In this document: positions 1 to 12,300 of the stretch, piece by piece
Position numbering within the stretch: position 1 is the first letter of the stretch
Layout: each line of letters starts with the position of its first letter
From: Phlebotomus papatasi
Lineage: Eukaryota; Arthropoda; Insecta; Diptera; Psychodidae
DNA length: 64,000 bases
Direction: 5' to 3'
Assembly: GCF_024763615.1 (NCBI RefSeq)
Contig: NC_077223.1
Span: 70,804,627 to 70,868,626, forward strand
Made by a program: the position numbers and the translations under genes
Notes under the pieces: generated by a model
What the model was told of the DNA's origin: nothing
Databases searched by the model: none
Seen by the model: the letters and a program-made list of their open reading frames with translations, nothing else

Positions 1-295
1 ATCCTTCCGACCTAGATCCATTTACATGAATACAGCTACTACAGTCTCTTTACAATGACTCATCCAGTCCGTACTCGAGCAGTACATCCTAAAGTTGTTC
101 TCTTAGCACTTGATCGTATGATTTTTTTCCAAATCTTATTAAACAAGCATAGAGTGGAATTGCATACTCCCAAGCCTTTTCGACAATGATCTTCAGGGTG
201 AAAAGCTGATCCGTGGTACTTCTACCAGGTCTGAAACTGTATTGTTCCTTACCCAGTCTGGGCTCGACTATTTCTCGGAATCTTCTAAATTTCAA
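1..295 (-). pseudogene. Non-LTR retrotransposon reverse transcriptase fragment
   Basis: The minus strand encodes part of a reverse transcriptase finger/palm region. The string QYSFRPGRSTTDQLFTLK (RT motif 'GFRPGRSTTDxIFxLR') is followed by PLYACLIRFGKKSYD, a damaged version of the catalytic motif A 'xxxxDFxKAFD' in which the Asp is lost. Past a stop at about position 88 the frame continues as DVLLEYGLDESL and then CIHVNGSRSEG, the next conserved RT block. The copy is broken by at least one stop and continues off the left edge. The pattern fits a LINE of the Jockey/RTE kind, but the clade cannot be fixed from 100 residues. It is almost certainly dead. Confidence 0.75.
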
Positions 296-361
296 TATTT
301 TGACAAAATTTCCAATAGGTCTTCCCTGCCGAACATGTGTTCCTTCAACTCTAAGGGAAAG

Positions 362-1675
362 TAACGTATGGCCAGTGAAATCTGCACAAAAGTTTGAAGG
401 CTTAAAAAAAATTAAAATGTATACCAGTCACTTTTATACCACTTTACAGTGTTGCCAGATGTGTTCTTAACATGACTAAAAGTTTTGCTAGATTTAGTTA
501 GGAAACATGGCTCCCACAAATAATACTGAAGAGTATAGACGAAAATTAGTTTGTAATTTTCAGGACAGTCATCCCACATTGAAATAAATCTGAAGTCGTA
601 AAACATTTTGTGACTATGGGAATATCGCGAAGGAGTATTTATAGCATCCTGTCGAACTATGGGAAGCGAAAAATCACTACACGAGCTAAGGGATCTGGAA
701 ATTTTAGCACCCTTAGTCAATCGAAGATGCGGGCTCGACTTGCAAGTTAACATCCAATAAAGTTGCAAAGTCGTACCGTGAGCTTGGTAACAAACTTGAA
801 TGTAGCAAAACAACGGTGAAGAAGTATCTGGAGTCTATGGGAATCAAGAAGAGAACCAGAAAACCAAAGCCAGCTGTCTCAGAAACTCAGGAAAAGACTC
901 AGAAAATTCGTTTGTCTCTTTTGAACCAAAATGTTTTTCACGTTCAGAACGACATTGTTTGTGTCATGGACGATGAGTCCTATATTTCACCTATTTCACC
1001 ATGGATGATAATGAGTGGCAGGGCCAGTATTATTATGTACGTGACGACAATGTAGACATGATAAGTACGTTGAGCATACTAAGTACCCGAAAAAGATCCT
1101 TTTGTGGCTTGCAATCAGTGCTGCTGGAATGTCTGAGCCCGCGTTCCTCACAAAGAGTCTAATGCAAAATTCTGACGTCTATATCAGAGATTGCTTGCCT
1201 AAGCTGGAAGCTTTCATCAATAAGTATCATCGAAGGGACAATGTGATCTTCTGGCCAGACCTAGCACCCAGCCATTACTCAAGGAAGACAATGAACGCAT
1301 TGGAGGAACTTGGCATACCTGTTGTCAAGAAGGAAGAAAGCTCCCCCTAACGTCCCCCAATTGAGGCCTATTAAATCATTTTGGGCTAATATTAAGTGAA
1401 AGGTGTATGCCCAAAACTTTCGACCCAAAACCGAAGTCTCGCTGAAGGGAAAAATAAAACGAGAGTTGAAGAAGATGCCAACATCCACATTTTCGACATC
1501 AATGGCGGAAGTTCCCCGAATGTGCCGAAAAGCTCATCGGATCGGACCGGATTTTTTCCTGAAATAAGTTCATACATATACCTTTCAAAACATGTAAAAG
1601 AGTTATAATAAAACTATGTACAAATATTAGAAAATTGTGTTTGAACTTTGTGCAGATTTCACTGGCCATACGTTA
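362..1675 (+). mobile_element. Degenerate mariner/Tc1 element with 27-bp terminal inverted repeats
   Basis: Terminal inverted repeats start ACGTATGGCCAGTGAAATC at 364 and are repeated inverted up to 1673. They are identical over 27 bp and flanked by TA on both sides (362-363, 1674-1675). The length of 1.31 kb is normal for a mariner. The interior carries a broken transposase reading on the plus strand (separate entry). The good ends with a decayed coding region suggest an old, inactive copy. Confidence 0.85.
545..1580 (+). pseudogene. IS630/Tc1/mariner transposase, frameshifted
   Basis: Pieces of a transposase are spread over frames. An N-terminal helix-turn-helix part (KHFVTMGISRRSIYSIL, about 600-650) is followed by TVKKYLESMGIKKRTRK (810-860) and the first catalytic block VCVMDDESY (about 960-985). 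After a frameshift comes KYPKKILLWLAISAAG (from about 1083), the second catalytic block VIFWPDLAPSHYS (about 1245-1280), and RPIKSFWANIK (about 1361-1397), where the family normally has RPIExFW. At least two frameshifts and one stop separate these blocks, so no intact enzyme is encoded. The family is cut-and-paste DNA transposase of the DDE/D type; the exact subfamily is not resolvable here. Confidence 0.8.
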
Positions 1676-1853
1676 GTCTCCCTTCGAACGTCCATGCCTT
1701 CAAATAATGTGAATTTTCTTTTAAGATTTTCCTTTAATGAAGATGAAAAACTAAGTAATATATAATAGAAATGTGTAAGTCTCTTAGGAAAATTAAAAGA
1801 AAATTCACATTAATCGAAGGCATGAACGTTCGAAGGGAGAGTACTTTCTCCTA

Positions 1854-3258
1854 CTAAATTTTGAATACAAAGAATCGCTTTGAACACATTTTATCCATTT
1901 CATTCAACGAAATCAATTTTGATCATTTCGACCACCGAAATCTCTTTTCTTGCCACGATTCTTAGTTTGGTTTCTAAAATATTTAAGTTGATGTCAGTCA
2001 CCAGAAGAACCTCCAGATATCTTGTAAGCAAATTCCGGAAACGAAGTTGTATCATGCTCAAATAGGAAGATCTCAGGGTTATCAATAAACTCCAATATGT
2101 TCTTCAAATATTCATCAAATGCAGAGAAAAAATGAAACACATTGAATGATGTTGATGTTCTTTATTTTGTGGCTTAAATTGAGATATTAATTAGAAATAA
2201 ATAATGAATTGTTCTTTCCTAAAAATAATAACACTAATAAATCCGATTGAGTTAAGGAGTTTTATCTTTTAGAACATTCGTTTTGTAACGTCAAGATTCC
2301 AAAAAAAAAATTACATATTCAAAAGTTTCACAATATTGGTGCGAGTCACAGAGAAATCATTCATCTCTATCAGTAACATTATCTTTTTTTTCATAAGTTT
2401 TCATCAGGGTTATCATTATAGAGGTGAAGAAGGTGCATTTTTTTCTCTACAAACATTAAAGAATCATTTTGTTATAATATCACGCTTTTAAGCACTTTGT
2501 AACAACATTCCTCTGAGTTGTTAAGTTCTTGTTAGAATTCTTCTCTAAATAATCTAATTCTTGGGTGTAAAGTGTCTTAAAAGCAATCAATATTCCTTTT
2601 ATTTGGTTAACAGATGCGAAAGTTTTTTTTTTCTCCAATACTGACATTTTCTTTTTTCTTCTTTGTATTCATGCGGATTTCAGTCCACCAAAAAATTCCA
2701 CTGCTTTTAGCACCATTCAACAAAGAATCTTGCAATGGTTTTTCCTTCAGTGAATTTTCTTCTTTTAAACCTCTCGTCTCTCTCACCTGTATCACTTCAA
2801 TAAATATAGTCAAAAATTTGTTTTTTTTTGTATAGAACTCTTTGTCCACATCAAAAGGCAAAAGAAGTTATTAATTAATTTATACAACATTTTCCTAGAA
2901 TATTTTTTAGTATTATAATATGTTTCATCAAATAAAATACATCGAACAAAACTAAAGACATCACACATCCTAAATATTCGTCATTCGATAGTTTGTTCTT
3001 ATCTGAAAAGATATTTTTTTTTCTTTCTAAATCAAATGGGTCTTTCAAAAAATAAAACAGAAAAAATATTTCTCGTAGATGATAATAAAATAAATTATTT
3101 AGAGTTTCTGTTTTATCTGTGTTATGACAAAAATACAGTATTTTTTATTCTTTTTTATTATTTTTCTTTTTTTAATCTAACATCAGGTTTGATTTTTATC
3201 TGGTATTCAAATTGAAATAAATAATTTTTCCTTAAAACATCGAAAATTTTTCTTTCAC
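1854..3258. other. AT-rich region downstream of OGDH, including its distal 3' UTR
   Basis: No coding exon is recognisable. On the minus strand directly below the OGDH stop (3259) this holds the 3' UTR of the short-C-terminus transcript. Minus-strand AATAAA poly(A) signals lie at 3154-3159 and 3144-3149, about 100-115 bases after the stop. The rest is T-rich, low-complexity sequence with short ORFs that look like chance. Confidence 0.5.
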
Positions 3259-3358
3259 TTAAACTGCCATCGCATCCTCCAAGAAATGTGCCAACTCCTT
3301 GTTGTGCTGAGCCTTCGAACCAGTGGCCGTTGAAGCCGCAGTTGGACGACCACAGTAG
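3259..3358 (-). CDS. OGDH: OGDH last coding exon, distal (conserved C-terminus)
   Basis: The exon encodes the usual insect OGDH ending: YCGRPTAASTATGSKAQHN, then ELAHFLEDAMAV and stop TAA at 3261-3259. The acceptor AG (3360-3359) is followed by one base completing a Ser codon begun in the exon at 10720, then 33 codons including stop (100 bp). The intron to the previous exon is about 7.4 kb and contains the competing last exon at 9477-9732. Confidence 0.95.
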
Positions 3359-6300
3359 CTAAACGTGATAAGAAATCACCAAAAAAGAACAATATTTATT
3401 ACACTACCACAATTTTTCTACTCCAAATTGTTGTAACTTTTATCTCTCTTATTAGCTATAATAAATTTATATTTAGACTAAAAATTGTATATAGAAAAAA
3501 ATATCGCTGAAATTTGGACAAGGATTCATAATAAAAAAAGTTATTTAATAATTAATAACATGCACATAACAAGAGACAAAATAAACATAGAGTTATCATT
3601 TTATTAGATTTCTTTTTTGTTCTATATAGACAACGAGAAAAAAATATAATACCAAAAGCAACATACAAAAACTAATGATTTTTTTTTTAATGAAATAAAT
3701 ATAATGATAAAAAATAAATGCCGAAAGATCGCTCTCAGAAAACGTCTTAAGTAAGTTAGTAGTTCCATGACAATGAAATTATCAGCTGAGCCTGCAAGAA
3801 CTGTTAAGCTACTGGCCAATTAAATGAGAAACGCGAGTGCAAGAATTGCAAATAAAATTTTTGGTGGTATGATTGAACGTATTACGATTAGAATTGTACA
3901 CCAAGATTATCTTCAGTAATTAGATTGCGAATTAAATTTCACATTTCTTATTTATTTAACTTTAAGACTAAGTTAAGTAATTGAAAAAAGAATATTCTTA
4001 TTTATTAAACAATTATTTTTAATATCTCCATTAAATTTACTTAATTAATAAAAATTCTATTACCAATAGTCATTTTGATCAGAAGATAAAATTATCGTAT
4101 AATTCTCTGTTTCAATATTCTGCTAATAATAACGCAAAAACTCTCATTGTTAATGAGGGACCTAAGACGATTCAAACTGTTGCCTATCTAGGCGAAAGTA
4201 CTTTCCCTTCGAACGTTCATGCCTTCGAATAATGTGAATTTCTTCTCCTTTCCCTAACTAAGAGATTTCCACATGATTGTCACATAATTATAAATAATTG
4301 ATAATAAGCTAGCTAATGTTTAATAGAAAAGTTAAAGTCTCTTAGTAAAACTTTTTAAAAAAATCACATTATTCGAAGGCATGAACGTTCGAAGGGAGAG
4401 TACTTCCCCCTATTTGAACTAGTTCATAAATTACCAGAAAATCATTTCAAAATAGGAAATTTTTTTAAAAAAAAAGGGCAAATTTTTGAAAATTCAACCT
4501 TTTTACAAGTAGGGGAAAGTACTCTTCCTTCGAACGTTCATGCCTTCGAATATTGTAAATTTTCTTTTAGTTTTCCTAAAAGACTCACTCTACTAAATAT
4601 TAGCTGGCTTATAATCAGTTGTTGATAATTCCGTGATAATTTAGTGTAAATCTCTTAAGAAAAACAAAAGAAATTCACATTATTCGAAGGCATGAACGTT
4701 CGAAGGGAGAGCACTTTCCCCTTTAACTCTAATCCATACTAAGTTCTGAAATAATTCTGAAATACATTTTTCGGTCATGATTTATGTATAGGCGAATTTT
4801 CACTTGGGCTACCTTCAAAACGCATCCGAAAACAGAAGAAATCGTCGGAGCTATTTTTGAAATAAACCAAAAAGAACATAGTTTTAAATGGGATAATACA
4901 GACTTATGAGGGCACCACCAAAGACGGATAGTCGATATCTCTTACCGTTTGACCTCTAGCCCGATAACAAACTTTTGGACAGACAAAAAATACTAAAGAA
5001 AGATAAGTCATTTGCGAGTACTTTATCGATTAATTACCGATTTCAAAACCGATAATTCTGCATTGAAAATTTCAAAGCCTTTACCAAAAGAGTCAAATTT
5101 AAGGAAATCGGTGAAAAAATGGGCCTTAGTGGTTAAATTTTAACCTTTGAAAATTCGATGTCGAAATTTTTTACAATCATAGGTATCTATTTCGAATTCC
5201 CCACCGTAGTTCGACCACTCAACCCCGCAAAAAGTTCCAGGAAGGTCTTGTCACGTTGCACAAACTTTTCATAAGATGTGTACGATACTTCACTGGATAT
5301 GAACGAAATATTCACCTGAGCTACCTTTCAAACATATTCGAAAATAAATTAAATCGTTGGATCCATTTACGAAAAAAAACCAAAACATATGGTTTTGAAT
5401 GGGATGGAGGGAGATGAGGTGAAAAAAGAAGAAAACGTGTAACGATAATGTTTTTTTTTATATTGATGGTCACTGAAGACTTAGAAGCAGATATTTCTTA
5501 CCGTTCAAGCTCTATCGGTGGGTGGCAAATTCGAAACACGTAGATTATGTACGTAGATTGTGTATACTCTATATAATGTTTTCTTTGAATTCAAGAAGTG
5601 AAAAATCGACATTTTACCACAAATGCCCCATTTAGAGTATTCTATAAATCTTTTACATTTAAAATTAATTTGCAAACTATCTAAACAAGCACCCATCATG
5701 GGAAACTCAACTTAAACTGGGTCATTAGGTTCCAAAACCGGTTTAAGTCGGTCCAAAATCGAGAATTAATCTAAAATTGTCCCAATAATGGGTTGAAAAA
5801 TATGCTTTTGAATTTTCAACTTTGAAAATCCGTTATTGGACAATTGAAATCAACTTTCGTAAATTGCTCAATTTATGTTATGCATTTGGCAATAAACACA
5901 ACGATTTTTGTTTCGAGCGACACGACCTGAAATATATCAAAAACGTATTAAGAAAACTGTTTTAACATAATTGGATACTTATACGGACTTCAGACCTAAG
6001 GCTTATCCATATGGCTTAACTTCTCTAATTTCTTCTTAATCAAGGTTTTTTGGAAAATTATCACTTAAGTTTGGTCAATATGGGCAAGTGATCCATTGAA
6101 TTTTGAGAAACCAATAAAATTGGTTGCTATTTTGAATTTCGAGACCATTGGGAATTGGGCTCAACCTTAGGTCTGAAGCCGGTCTTATACGGGCTTCAGA
6201 CCTAAGGCTTAGCCATAAGGCTTAACTTCACTAGATTCTTGTCAGTCGAAAATTTTTGAAAAATTTTGACTTAGAAATGGACTATTAAGGGGAAATTTGA

Positions 6301-9300
6301 ATCAGAACAAAACCTTCAGAAACTAGGCTAAATCTCTAGTCCGCAGACGGTCTTAGGCATAGGACTGAACTATTCTTTCTTAACAGACAAAATTTTCAAG
6401 ATTTTTTTTTTTTTAATATAATTCTATATTAAGAGCAAATTGTCATATCAAATTTTGAAGAATTACTTATACCATCATTCTTGTTTCACACGTTCTTTTT
6501 TTTACCATGATTGGCATACAAAGTCGACAAGAGCTTTTCCACCGATTTGCAATGGAGGTTGGTCACAAATGCTAAGACGGCATTGGACCCTGAAAACTAC
6601 TTAGTCTTTCATAGTATCAAAACTGTACGTCTATAAAATCATTGTTGATGAATAAATTTATGTATCTGTTGGTGCCGGCCAAAATGCTGAAAAGCCAAGT
6701 TCCTGAAGAGAAAAATCCAGAATGAGTCAATTTCCCAAAAGCCAAGATCGCTAACAGACAAAATCTATTGGCTTTTCGAGATTTTGGCATTCTAGATTTG
6801 GGCTTTCAGGATTTTGGACCATTAAGAATTTTAGCTATTCCGGATTTTGACCTTTTCGAGATTTTGGGATTTTGGCGTTCGGGTTTTAGAAAATCCAAGA
6901 TCCTGAAGAGACACAATCCCGAAAGACAAAATCTCGAACGCGAAAATTCGGACAAATCAAAATCCCAAAAATCTAAGGGATTTCGACTTTTCGAGATTTT
7001 AGACTATTCAGGATTTAACTATTCCGGATTTCGTCCTATTCGGGATTTTGGATAATTTTGGATTTGGTTTTCGGGATTTTGGAAATTTCGGAATTTTGGC
7101 TTTTAGTATTTTGGGTTTATAGGATTTTAAACAAAATCAAGAATGAACAAAATCAAGAATGGATTAAAATCCCGAAAAGCCAAAATCCCGTTAATCCAAG
7201 GGATTTTGGTTTTCGGGATTTTGGCCCTTTCGGAATGTTGGCTCTTAGTATTTTGGCTTTTCAGGATTTTAAACAAAATCAAGAATTTATTGAAATCCAA
7301 AAAAAACCAAAATCCCGCAAATCAAAGGGATTTTGGGTTTCGGAATTTCGGCCTTCAGGATTTTAGCTCCTCGGGATTTTGGCTTTTCGATATTTTGACC
7401 GAAACTCCTGTCTATCAATGTAAATATTTTTTGATTATGGCAAAGTACGGATACGGAAACAACACGAGATAATTTTTTATCGATATAGTGTCTGGAAATC
7501 TCCCTACCAGGTCGTACTTCCTAATCCCGAATTTTCTTTCTTGACATTTTTTACGTTTGATGTATGATTGTCGAATGAACCAGGGAAGCTATCACTTTAC
7601 ATACGATTTACTTGACTTTACATACGATTTTAACCAATTGCATTAAGCACTTCAATCGATAACTCTATGAGATTAGATGTATCAGGCCATTTAATGGGAG
7701 ATTAATTTCTTCTTTACCATTGGAAGTTTTAAGGTAGGGCATTACCCCTCAATGCTCCCCCAGCGCTACGGCCCTGAAGCTATGCTGTAATTTTTCATTA
7801 TTAAAACCTCATTAGATTTCACACAGTTTCACGCCCGAATTTCTCTATAAATTGGATGACATCGCGACCTTAAATGCCAGTATTTAAGAGAATCTACTGT
7901 ACTCTAGATTAATGCCAGTATAATAGATAAATACGAAATACAAAAAACGAGGATGTTTTTAATTTGAATTTATGCTGAGCACCAATTTTTATTTAATTAA
8001 TTTGCTCAACCTAAAATCATTCAATCCGAAATAAAAACAAAATTATCAGAATATATTCAATCATACCACCAAATAATGATGAAATGAAAATTAGTAAATA
8101 TAAAAAGAAGTGTTTTTGGTTGAGAAAATCATAACCATACAAAAAGCTCTGCAAAGTAAAGTCCGGTGAAATTGCAAGGGCATAAACTAAAATGATGTAC
8201 CAATCCTCAATGAATGTAGATCAAATGGAAAATGTTTGTTTCATGTCATGACTCAATGAAAAACTAAATCTTTTGATTAAAAAAAAAACGTAAAGAAAAA
8301 CAAATTGGAAGCAAAATGCATCTCTCAAGGTATTCAAGAGGCTTTCGTTTTTACAGCTTTTTTTCTTATGGTTTTGAACAGAATTGGTACATCCAATCTT
8401 GTATTTAGTTTCTTTTTTGCTGTTTCAAAATGAAAACTAATATTGTGTTTTTGGTCTTTAAATTAACACAAAAGGGCATCAGAAAATAGAAAGTGAATAG
8501 AAGGTGAATAGAGGGTGTTTTTTCCATTTTTTTTCTTTGTTCTTTTTTTTTTAGAAAAGCCATATTTTCTGAGACATGCCATCTCAATTTGTCTCATTCG
8601 TTGTTAAATCAACAATCACAGATAATATTATCAAAATCACCTCTCCAAATTATTTCGGATCAATCGACTTTGAATTACGTTATTTTATATGATATTCTTT
8701 GAAAAACAAATAATTAAAAAAATAGGAAATTAAGAGATAGAAAATTGAAAAAATAAATATTTTAAAATATTTCTTCTCTTACACAGAAAAAAAAATATTT
8801 TGTAAGAATGTTCATAAATGTTTGTGAATTCCTATGGGCGAGTTACGAAATGCTCTTGAATCGTTTAAAACCAAACAAGTTCGTAAAAGTGTGTACTTTT
8901 TTCGTAATATTACGAACATTGTTCGTAATATGATCATTTGACGAACATTTTTTGTACTTATACAAAAAATTGTTCGTAAATGTTCGTAAACACACAAAAA
9001 ATGTTCGTAAAATTTTGTCATTTGTTCGTAAAATGTTCGACAGGAAAACAAACATTTACGAACATTCATTCATTCATTTTCAACCGCTTATCCCTATTGG
9101 GGTCGCGAACAAATGACAAAATTTTACGAACATTTTATGTGTATTTACGAACATTTACGAACAAATGTTTGTAAAAGTACAAAAATGTTCGTCAAATGAT
9201 CATGTTACGAACAATGTTTGTGAAAGAAGTACAAACTTTTACGAACATATTCGTGGGTTATACGATTCACGAGCATTTTGTAACTCCCCCATAGGAATTC

Positions 9301-12300
9301 ACAAACATTTACGAACATTTTTACAAAATATCTTTTTTCTGTGTTATCTGAAATCTTTTTCAAATAAAATTTATTGTAACTTGTTTTTGTTTTGAATTTA
9401 AAGCTGGGATTTTCTTTCAATAAAAATTAAAAAAATAAATTGTAATAGGGACAAGTAAAATGATTTCCCGTCCCCCTCACCTAATCGGTCTCGTCGTTTT
9501 AAATGATTTTTTCACTTTGGCCGCATATCCGTCAGACGGCCTATTAAAATCACTATGTGTCGGTGAAAAGTCGGTATTAATATTCGCATGCTTTTTCGGA
9601 CTGTTCGGCCCAAAAATTCGACCCAACCATGTACCATCATTTGATTGGTCAGTAGTAGCAGACGATGATGAAGCAGAAGCACTGGACGCAGCAGCATCTG
9701 AAGAAATCTCTCGGTTTCCTACCTCATGACTACTGCAATTTTACAAATTAGTCTTTTTGTGTGTTTTACTGTATGATAATTTTTCTTTTTTTTTACTATT
9801 AAATTAATCATCTTATTAATTTTCTAATTAAAGCCCAATTATTATTACAATACTTTTCTCAAAAAATTTTTACTCAAGAAATCCAGTAAAAAACCATTAT
9901 TTTTTTTTCAAAATTCTAAAAATAAAGAATTTATAAAATAAAACTAAATAAAATAGAGAGAGATTAGGATATAATGGAATGTGTATGGTGAGATATAAAA
10001 AAAAGATAATGAATAAATGATTATAAAAGATGAATTTGTCCTCCAAGAAATTCTAATAGCTCAATTTATTGCTCAAAATAAATTACTGTTTTTTTTTAAA
10101 TATAATCAAGGTGAAGACGCTACTACTTTCAAAGAGAAATATAAATTTGTACTGATAAACTGTGCAATAAAAAATGTCCACGAGTTAAAAACACCTAAGA
10201 AAACCAACAATGATTAGACGGTCATTTTGTATTAATTACTGAGGTTTCAAACAAATTCTCTATACACTTTTATCCAAAATAAAATTCAAAAAAATAAAAA
10301 ATAAATAAAACTCAAAGTGTATGGAATCCAAAAGGAGCTTTTAGTGCCGTAAGTCCAAAACAGAAATTTTGACACCCTCCGAAAATAAAAATATCCAAAT
10401 AATATTTATTAAAATTCGGAGGGATTAATTATTATCTTCCAATTTTTTTTTGCATAATAAAAGTCCAAACAGTAATTTTGCAAGGAAAAAAAGAAAAGAA
10501 ATTCTTCAAGGAAGAACTCTTAAATTCATGCTTTTGCTCAATTTGGACACGAAATATTAAAAAAAAAAGTAAAAGATAAAAAAGAGAATAAAAAAAGATG
10601 TGAAGAGGGAAAAAACTTACGCAGTGTCGAAGAAAAAAAACAAATTTCTTTCTTTTTTTTTGGCAAAGAGACAAACAAAGGGAAACCCAGAAACAAATTT
10701 AAAGTGAAATTGCATTTACCTGACATCACGAGATGCACTGAGAGCTGTATGGAATCTTGGCTGTACATATCCCCAAGCTCCCTGATTTTTGGCCTCTTCC
10801 TGTGTCCACACCAATTCGGCATTGCTGTACTTCTCAGCTTCCTTCTTCACCAGATCATATGGGAACGGAGAAATCTACAAACAAAGTTAAATAGAACAGC
10901 CGCTTTTAATACACCAAGTTTAATTTTAGACAAATCAATGATAGACGTTGACAAGCTTGTGTTAAACGACATAAATAAATGGGTCTAACAAATAATCTAT
11001 GATAAACCCAAACAGACTTGAAAGGTAAAGAATCGAAACGCAACTTACTCTAAAAAAAAATGTTTTCTCAAATGGACAAGAAAACTGTCAATTTTTTTTT
11101 CATACAGAATACAGAAAAGTTCTGTCAAATCGGCGATCAACTGGATCTTTTGTTAAATATTTGTCACAAGTATGTTTTCCAAATAAAAAAGAAAGTTTCG
11201 TCAAATTGTTAAACAACATACAATTTTGACAACATTTTAACAAAATTCATCTTGTCCGCTTACCGATCTTTTTGTACGATACTAAAGTAATTGAACGTTT
11301 TAAAATAATAAATATGACTCAGTATTAGCTGAGATTCTTTACAATCTCAGCTTTTGTGGTTACAGGTGAAATCCGACCTCGTCAGATCGGGCCCAAATTT
11401 TACCGTGGTATCACACTAGAGAATTTCACATGAAAATTTTCATGTGATTCACATCAATTGTTGCTGATATATGCCCTATTGTGCAATTTTCTTCAAGAAC
11501 TTTTAGAAATCGATTCATTTAGTGATAAAAAAGTAGACTCGAGTCACAAAAATTGGTTTAAATAGATTAAAATAGCATAAATACGATTGATAACTAATGA
11601 GCAAATAATGAGCAAAATTTGCTCATTACATTTGCATCTGGTACTACTTTATTGCAGTCATTCGGGTAGTTTCTGCGCCACAACTTTCCCACCAGTTTAT
11701 TAGTGATGAAATTGTGATTAAAAGTAGTGCCAATTTATCGTAAACGAGATGGAGAAAGGATAAAAGACCTTGAAAAAGATCGGTGAAGAGGATAAGTAAG
11801 AAAAAGCTAAACAAACTTCTAGGATTTCGTGGTCAAATGAGATGGTGGCGGAATTGATTGAGGCTATACATCAAGAATCCGTCATTTGGGACTACAAATA
11901 TGTCGAGAATACAAAAATAGAGGCAGCCGATCTGATGGTTTTCAATCCGTTTGCGACAAATTGAGTGACAAATCGCCTTCTTTTGTAGATAAGGCCCTAC
12001 GATTTGAAGATGCTCTTCAAATTCCTCCGAAGTCATCCGGAGAAAATCATTGTCTCCAAAAAAATCTCCACTTGCGATGTTGTCATAAAGATTTTCAACG
12101 AAACCATGTGAAGGTCGCGTTAAAAGCCAATCTCTCGCCCACACCCTCCTTCTTTTCCCTTTGCGGGTCCTTTTGCACGACACAAAAGCAGTGTACAGGA
12201 GGATAACTTCCTCTTCGTCACTAAAATCACACATTTTCACTCAAACGACTGAAATGCTTCAAAAACAAAAACACTCATCTAACAACCCGTGTGCCATCGT

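Larger units (their letters stand above)
352..1853. mobile_element. Palindromic MITE (family A copy 1), split by a mariner
   Basis: The right part (1676-1853) matches the MITE copies at 4189 and 4510, with the motif CTTCGAACGTTCATGCC near one end and its reverse complement near the other. The missing left tip lies at 352-361 (TAAGGGAAAG), on the far side of the mariner at 362-1675. Removing the mariner rejoins the MITE end at a TA. The element ends in TA on both sides, as expected of a mariner/Tc1-type MITE. Confidence 0.75.

Noticed and set aside
8812..9395. Overlapping ORFs with NVRKCLF / TFYEHL-like sequences on both strands
   Set aside because: They are mirror readings of the two inverted arms of the foldback element; the same happens at 30010-30293.
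9460..9729. Plus-strand ORF of 89 codons
   Set aside because: The minus-strand frame at the same place fits the OGDH splice phase, stop and acceptor; the plus frame has no context.
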